NCBI GenBank assembly: GCA_937925645.1
Contig: CALAMB010000046.1
Span: 1-15,220 of the forward strand
Direction of reading: 5' to 3'
DNA length: 15,220 bases
From: an uncultured Acidobacteriota bacterium
Lineage (GTDB): Bacteria > Acidobacteriota > JAAYUB01
Made by a program: the position numbers and the translations under genes. This document shows positions 13,247 to 15,220 of this stretch, piece by piece (within the stretch, counting starts at the first letter, position 1; each line of letters begins with the position of its first letter). The notes under the pieces are model-generated. The model was not told the origin of the DNA and made no database searches. It was given only the letters and a program-made list of their open reading frames with translations.

Positions 13247-14380
13247 CTATGGATGGGCCTCGGGATTGAGGAGCGTGCTCTCGATGGAACAGGATGTGGA
13301 GTCGCGGTCACGGTACGGACAGTTCCGGCAAAAACTCTGCTCGTCCATCCGGTCGCGGATCCGCTCCCGGACGGCGGCGGCGGTCCGGCTTCGCCAGACC
13401 TGGCCGAAGGTGACCCCTTCGCCCAGCCGGCCCATGGGCAACTGGGCGTTGTAGTCCTCCTCGCAACCCACCACCGTCCCGTCGGCTAGCACGCAGGGGA
13501 ACCAGAACGGTTGCTGGCAGATAAATCCGGATCGCCGCCGCCTCTGTCCCGCTTCGTACGCGTAGGCGCGCAGCCGGTCTTCCGGCGGAATGAACTGCCG
13601 GTGGCGCTCCTCGGGCGTGTCGAAGATGGAAAGGGTCCGGACGGAAAACAGGTCGGCGCCGTGTCGCCGGGCGAAATCGAGGGCGTCGGGCAGCTCGTGG
13701 CGGTTGTGCTCCATCACGATCATGCGCAGGTGCAGGATGGGAAACCGCTGGCGACGGATCCGTTTCAGCTCCGTAAGGCGGCCGAGCCCCGCCAGAACGT
13801 TGTCCAGATCAACGCCGACCCGGTACCGGGCGTTGGTCTCCCGGGTGAGTCCGTCCAGGGCCACAATCAGGTAGGTGGGCGGATGGGCCAGCAGGGCGTC
13901 GGTCACCGTCTCGTCGGCCAGCCGTTCTCCGTTGGTGGCCAGGAACGAGATCAGGTTGTGCCGCCGGGTCAGTTGCAGGATCTCGGCCAGCCGGGGATTG
14001 AGCAGCGGCTCGCCCCACGCCCACATGGAGACGGTGATCAGGTACCGGCCCACCTCGTCGAGCAACCGCCCGTACAGCTCTGGGGACATGGCCTGGGCGG
14101 CGCGTTCCAGCGTCCCGGCCCCGATGGGGCAGACCGGACAGCGGGCGTTGCAGAAACTCGCCAGCTCCACGTGCATGTGCAGCGGGTAACTCCAGGGCTG
14201 CAAACGCCGGTACAGCAGGTTCCCGCCCGCCCGGACCAGGTTCCAGCGCTTGGCCGCGGACAGATGCCGGAGTTCCATGTCCACCCGGTCGTAATCGAAC
14301 CGGTACCGGCCGCGGACCAGGATGTCCCAGAGCAAGCCGGGGGTCCGCCACAAACTCTGTTCCTGTTCGAATCTTCGCAT
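13247..14380 (-). CDS. Radical SAM/SPASM-domain enzyme (first in cluster; paralogue of the one at 1674)
   Basis: The protein has 377 residues. An N-terminal region of about 70 residues (LVRGRYRFDYD) resembles that of the rSAM protein at 1674-2780. The core motif is SFCNARCPVC with C77, C81 and C84; WGEP is at 122-125, and FLATNGERL follows. The SPASM region has C288, C306, C351, C354 and C364, each exactly two residues later than in the other paralogue, plus one extra cysteine at C296. Shared stretches include VE-A-FCN--CP-C, MQHNEHELP against MEHNRHELP, and C(R)-C--RDR. The ATG at 14380 lies 1 nt after the sulfotransferase stop, giving strong translational coupling, with GGCGGG as a weak Shine-Dalgarno. 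It probably acts on the same substrate class as the sulfotransferase. Confidence 0.92.
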   Translation of the reverse strand: MRRFEQEQSLWRTPGLLWDILVRGRYRFDYDRVDMELRHLSAAKRWNLVRAGGNLLYRRLQPWSYPLHMHVELASFCNARCPVCPIGAGTLERAAQAMSPELYGRLLDEVGRYLITVSMWAWGEPLLNPRLAEILQLTRRHNLISFLATNGERLADETVTDALLAHPPTYLIVALDGLTRETNARYRVGVDLDNVLAGLGRLTELKRIRRQRFPILHLRMIVMEHNRHELPDALDFARRHGADLFSVRTLSIFDTPEERHRQFIPPEDRLRAYAYEAGQRRRRSGFICQQPFWFPCVLADGTVVGCEEDYNAQLPMGRLGEGVTFGQVWRSRTAAAVRERIRDRMDEQSFCRNCPYRDRDSTSCSIESTLLNPEAHP

Positions 14381-14381
14381 T

Positions 14382-15220
14382 CTACCCGCCGGATGGCTCG
14401 GTGGTCATGGGATAGCCCCATTGCTCGAAACAGTCGGCGCACTCCGTGTTGATCCGGTCGCGCAACCGGTCGGGGATCGGGGGATGCCGCGTGGTTTGAT
14501 AATCCCGCAGGGTCGCCAGGTAATCCCGGTACGTCTCCCGCACGCCGCCGAAGTCGGGCAGGGACAACTCGTCGTACACCCTTTCCAGATGGTTCAACGG
14601 GTCACGGATGAAATCCTCGTAGCGGATCTCCGCCAGGTGGCCCGGCGGGATCAGATCCCGGTCGCGGAGGTAGTTCCGGGTGAGCCGACGGTAGCGGGCG
14701 ACGACCATCGACTCCAGGTCCTGATCGGTGAAAGGCTCGCGGTCATTCCGCAAGGGGGCAAGGTTCCGGACCATCCCGTAGGTGCGGATCGTGGACTGGA
14801 CCACCGGGTACGGGTGGCGGCAGATGTGAACGTAACGCGCCGACGGGAACAGCCGCGTGAGGATGCGCAACCGGCCCATGTCGAACGGCGACTTGACGAC
14901 GAGCGGGCGCCGGTGGTGCCAGGAGAGTTTCCGGTAGAAATGGAGCAAGGCCTCTTCCCATTGCCGGAGTTCCGCCTCGCCGGCCTCTTCGAAGGTGGCA
15001 TAACGTCCATAATGCCCCTCCCGGCCATGAAAATACCAGGCCATGTCGACGGCCCGCACCGACAGGAGGGCGGTGGCGCGTTCCGTTTCGTCGGGCGTGT
15101 CCATGGTAAGTGAGACATTGTCCTGCATGCGTTTTCCGGACAGCAGCGGCGCCAGCAAACGGGACAGAATCCGCTCCGTCAGCAGGAACGTCGAGGGATT
15201 GTACACGTTAAAGAAATTGG
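14382..15220 (-). CDS. PAPS-dependent sulfotransferase (partial, 5' end outside window)
   Basis: The frame has no stop up to the right edge, so the gene continues upstream; an internal GTG at 15206 is not the real start. About 279 residues are visible. The 3'-phosphate-binding motif is clear: RPLVVKSPFDMGRLRIL, then LFPSARYVHICRHPYPVVQS, with the Arg and Ser expected to hold PAPS 3'-phosphate. Further on, RYEDFIRDPLNHLERVY is a conserved element of the Sulfotransfer family. The P-loop-like 5'-phosphosulfate motif (usually near the N-terminus) must lie outside the window. The enzyme transfers sulfate from PAPS to hydroxyl groups of glycans, lipids or small molecules in the cytoplasm. It is followed after 1 nt by an rSAM/SPASM gene, so sulfation and radical modification are likely steps of one pathway. 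Confidence 0.88.
   Translation of the reverse strand, partial: NFFNVYNPSTFLLTERILSRLLAPLLSGKRMQDNVSLTMDTPDETERATALLSVRAVDMAWYFHGREGHYGRYATFEEAGEAELRQWEEALLHFYRKLSWHHRRPLVVKSPFDMGRLRILTRLFPSARYVHICRHPYPVVQSTIRTYGMVRNLAPLRNDREPFTDQDLESMVVARYRRLTRNYLRDRDLIPPGHLAEIRYEDFIRDPLNHLERVYDELSLPDFGGVRETYRDYLATLRDYQTTRHPPIPDRLRDRINTECADCFEQWGYPMTTEPSGG

Noticed and set aside
13511..14452. Open frame of 313 codons on the plus strand
   Set aside because: Antisense to the rSAM/SPASM paralogue; no motif.
15204..15206. GTG start for the sulfotransferase
   Set aside because: The frame continues upstream to the edge with plausible residues (NFFNV before YNPSTF), and the family's N-terminal PAPS-binding motif is missing from the visible part, so the real start is outside.
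1..15220. CRISPR array, tRNA/rRNA genes, insertion sequences, phage genes, RiPP precursor
   Set aside because: Looked for on both strands; no spaced direct repeats, no cloverleaf-like sequence, no transposase motif, and no short peptide gene beside the rSAM enzymes was recognised.

Overview
The window is GC-rich, densely packed bacterial DNA, probably from an environmental, at least partly anaerobic bacterium. The pointers are dockerin-like C-termini on two exported proteins that look non-cellulosomal, a rubrerythrin plus a very short ferritin-like protein, and several radical SAM (rSAM)/SPASM enzymes. An Acidobacteriota- or Planctomycetota-like genome would fit, but the phylum cannot be fixed from the sequence alone. 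I see no tRNA, rRNA, CRISPR array, transposase or phage gene.

Layout. (a) 1-884, minus strand: a promoter, a small three-helix membrane protein, and a four-base overlap into a membrane-bound PAS sensor protein cut by the left edge. (b) 944-1531, minus: a small SAM methyltransferase. (c) 1616-3977, plus: a promoter, an rSAM/SPASM enzyme, and 33 bp later an exported thioredoxin-like protein with a Kre9-type domain and a dockerin-like end. (d) 4028-5050, minus: rubrerythrin and an 80-residue ferritin-like protein, each with its own recognisable promoter. (e) 5113-7590, plus: a long inverted repeat, a sigma-54-type -24/-12 promoter candidate, and a large exported multidomain protein (unknown N-terminal domain, two FN3, DNRLRE/CBM96-like, dockerin-like). 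(f) 7591-7959: a gene-free convergent region with a strong 17-bp hairpin. (g) 7960-9942, minus: a Kef-type cation/proton antiporter with RCK domains. (h) 10019-15220, minus: a gene cluster transcribed in the order sulfotransferase (cut by the right edge), rSAM/SPASM, SAM methyltransferase, rSAM/SPASM, rSAM/SPASM. Junctions range from a 14-bp overlap to a 147-bp gap.

How it fits together. The 10-15 kb cluster looks like a tailoring pathway (sulfation, methylation, radical chemistry) acting on a glycan, lipid or small molecule. No precursor peptide, glycosyltransferase or transporter is visible, so the substrate is unknown. Its first rSAM enzyme is a clear paralogue of the rSAM enzyme in block (c), 11 kb away, with the same SPASM cysteine spacing. 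The most distinctive regulatory feature is the candidate sigma-54 promoter with a distal 37-bp near-palindrome in front of the exported multidomain protein. This is the arrangement expected when a bacterial enhancer-binding protein controls a secreted product.
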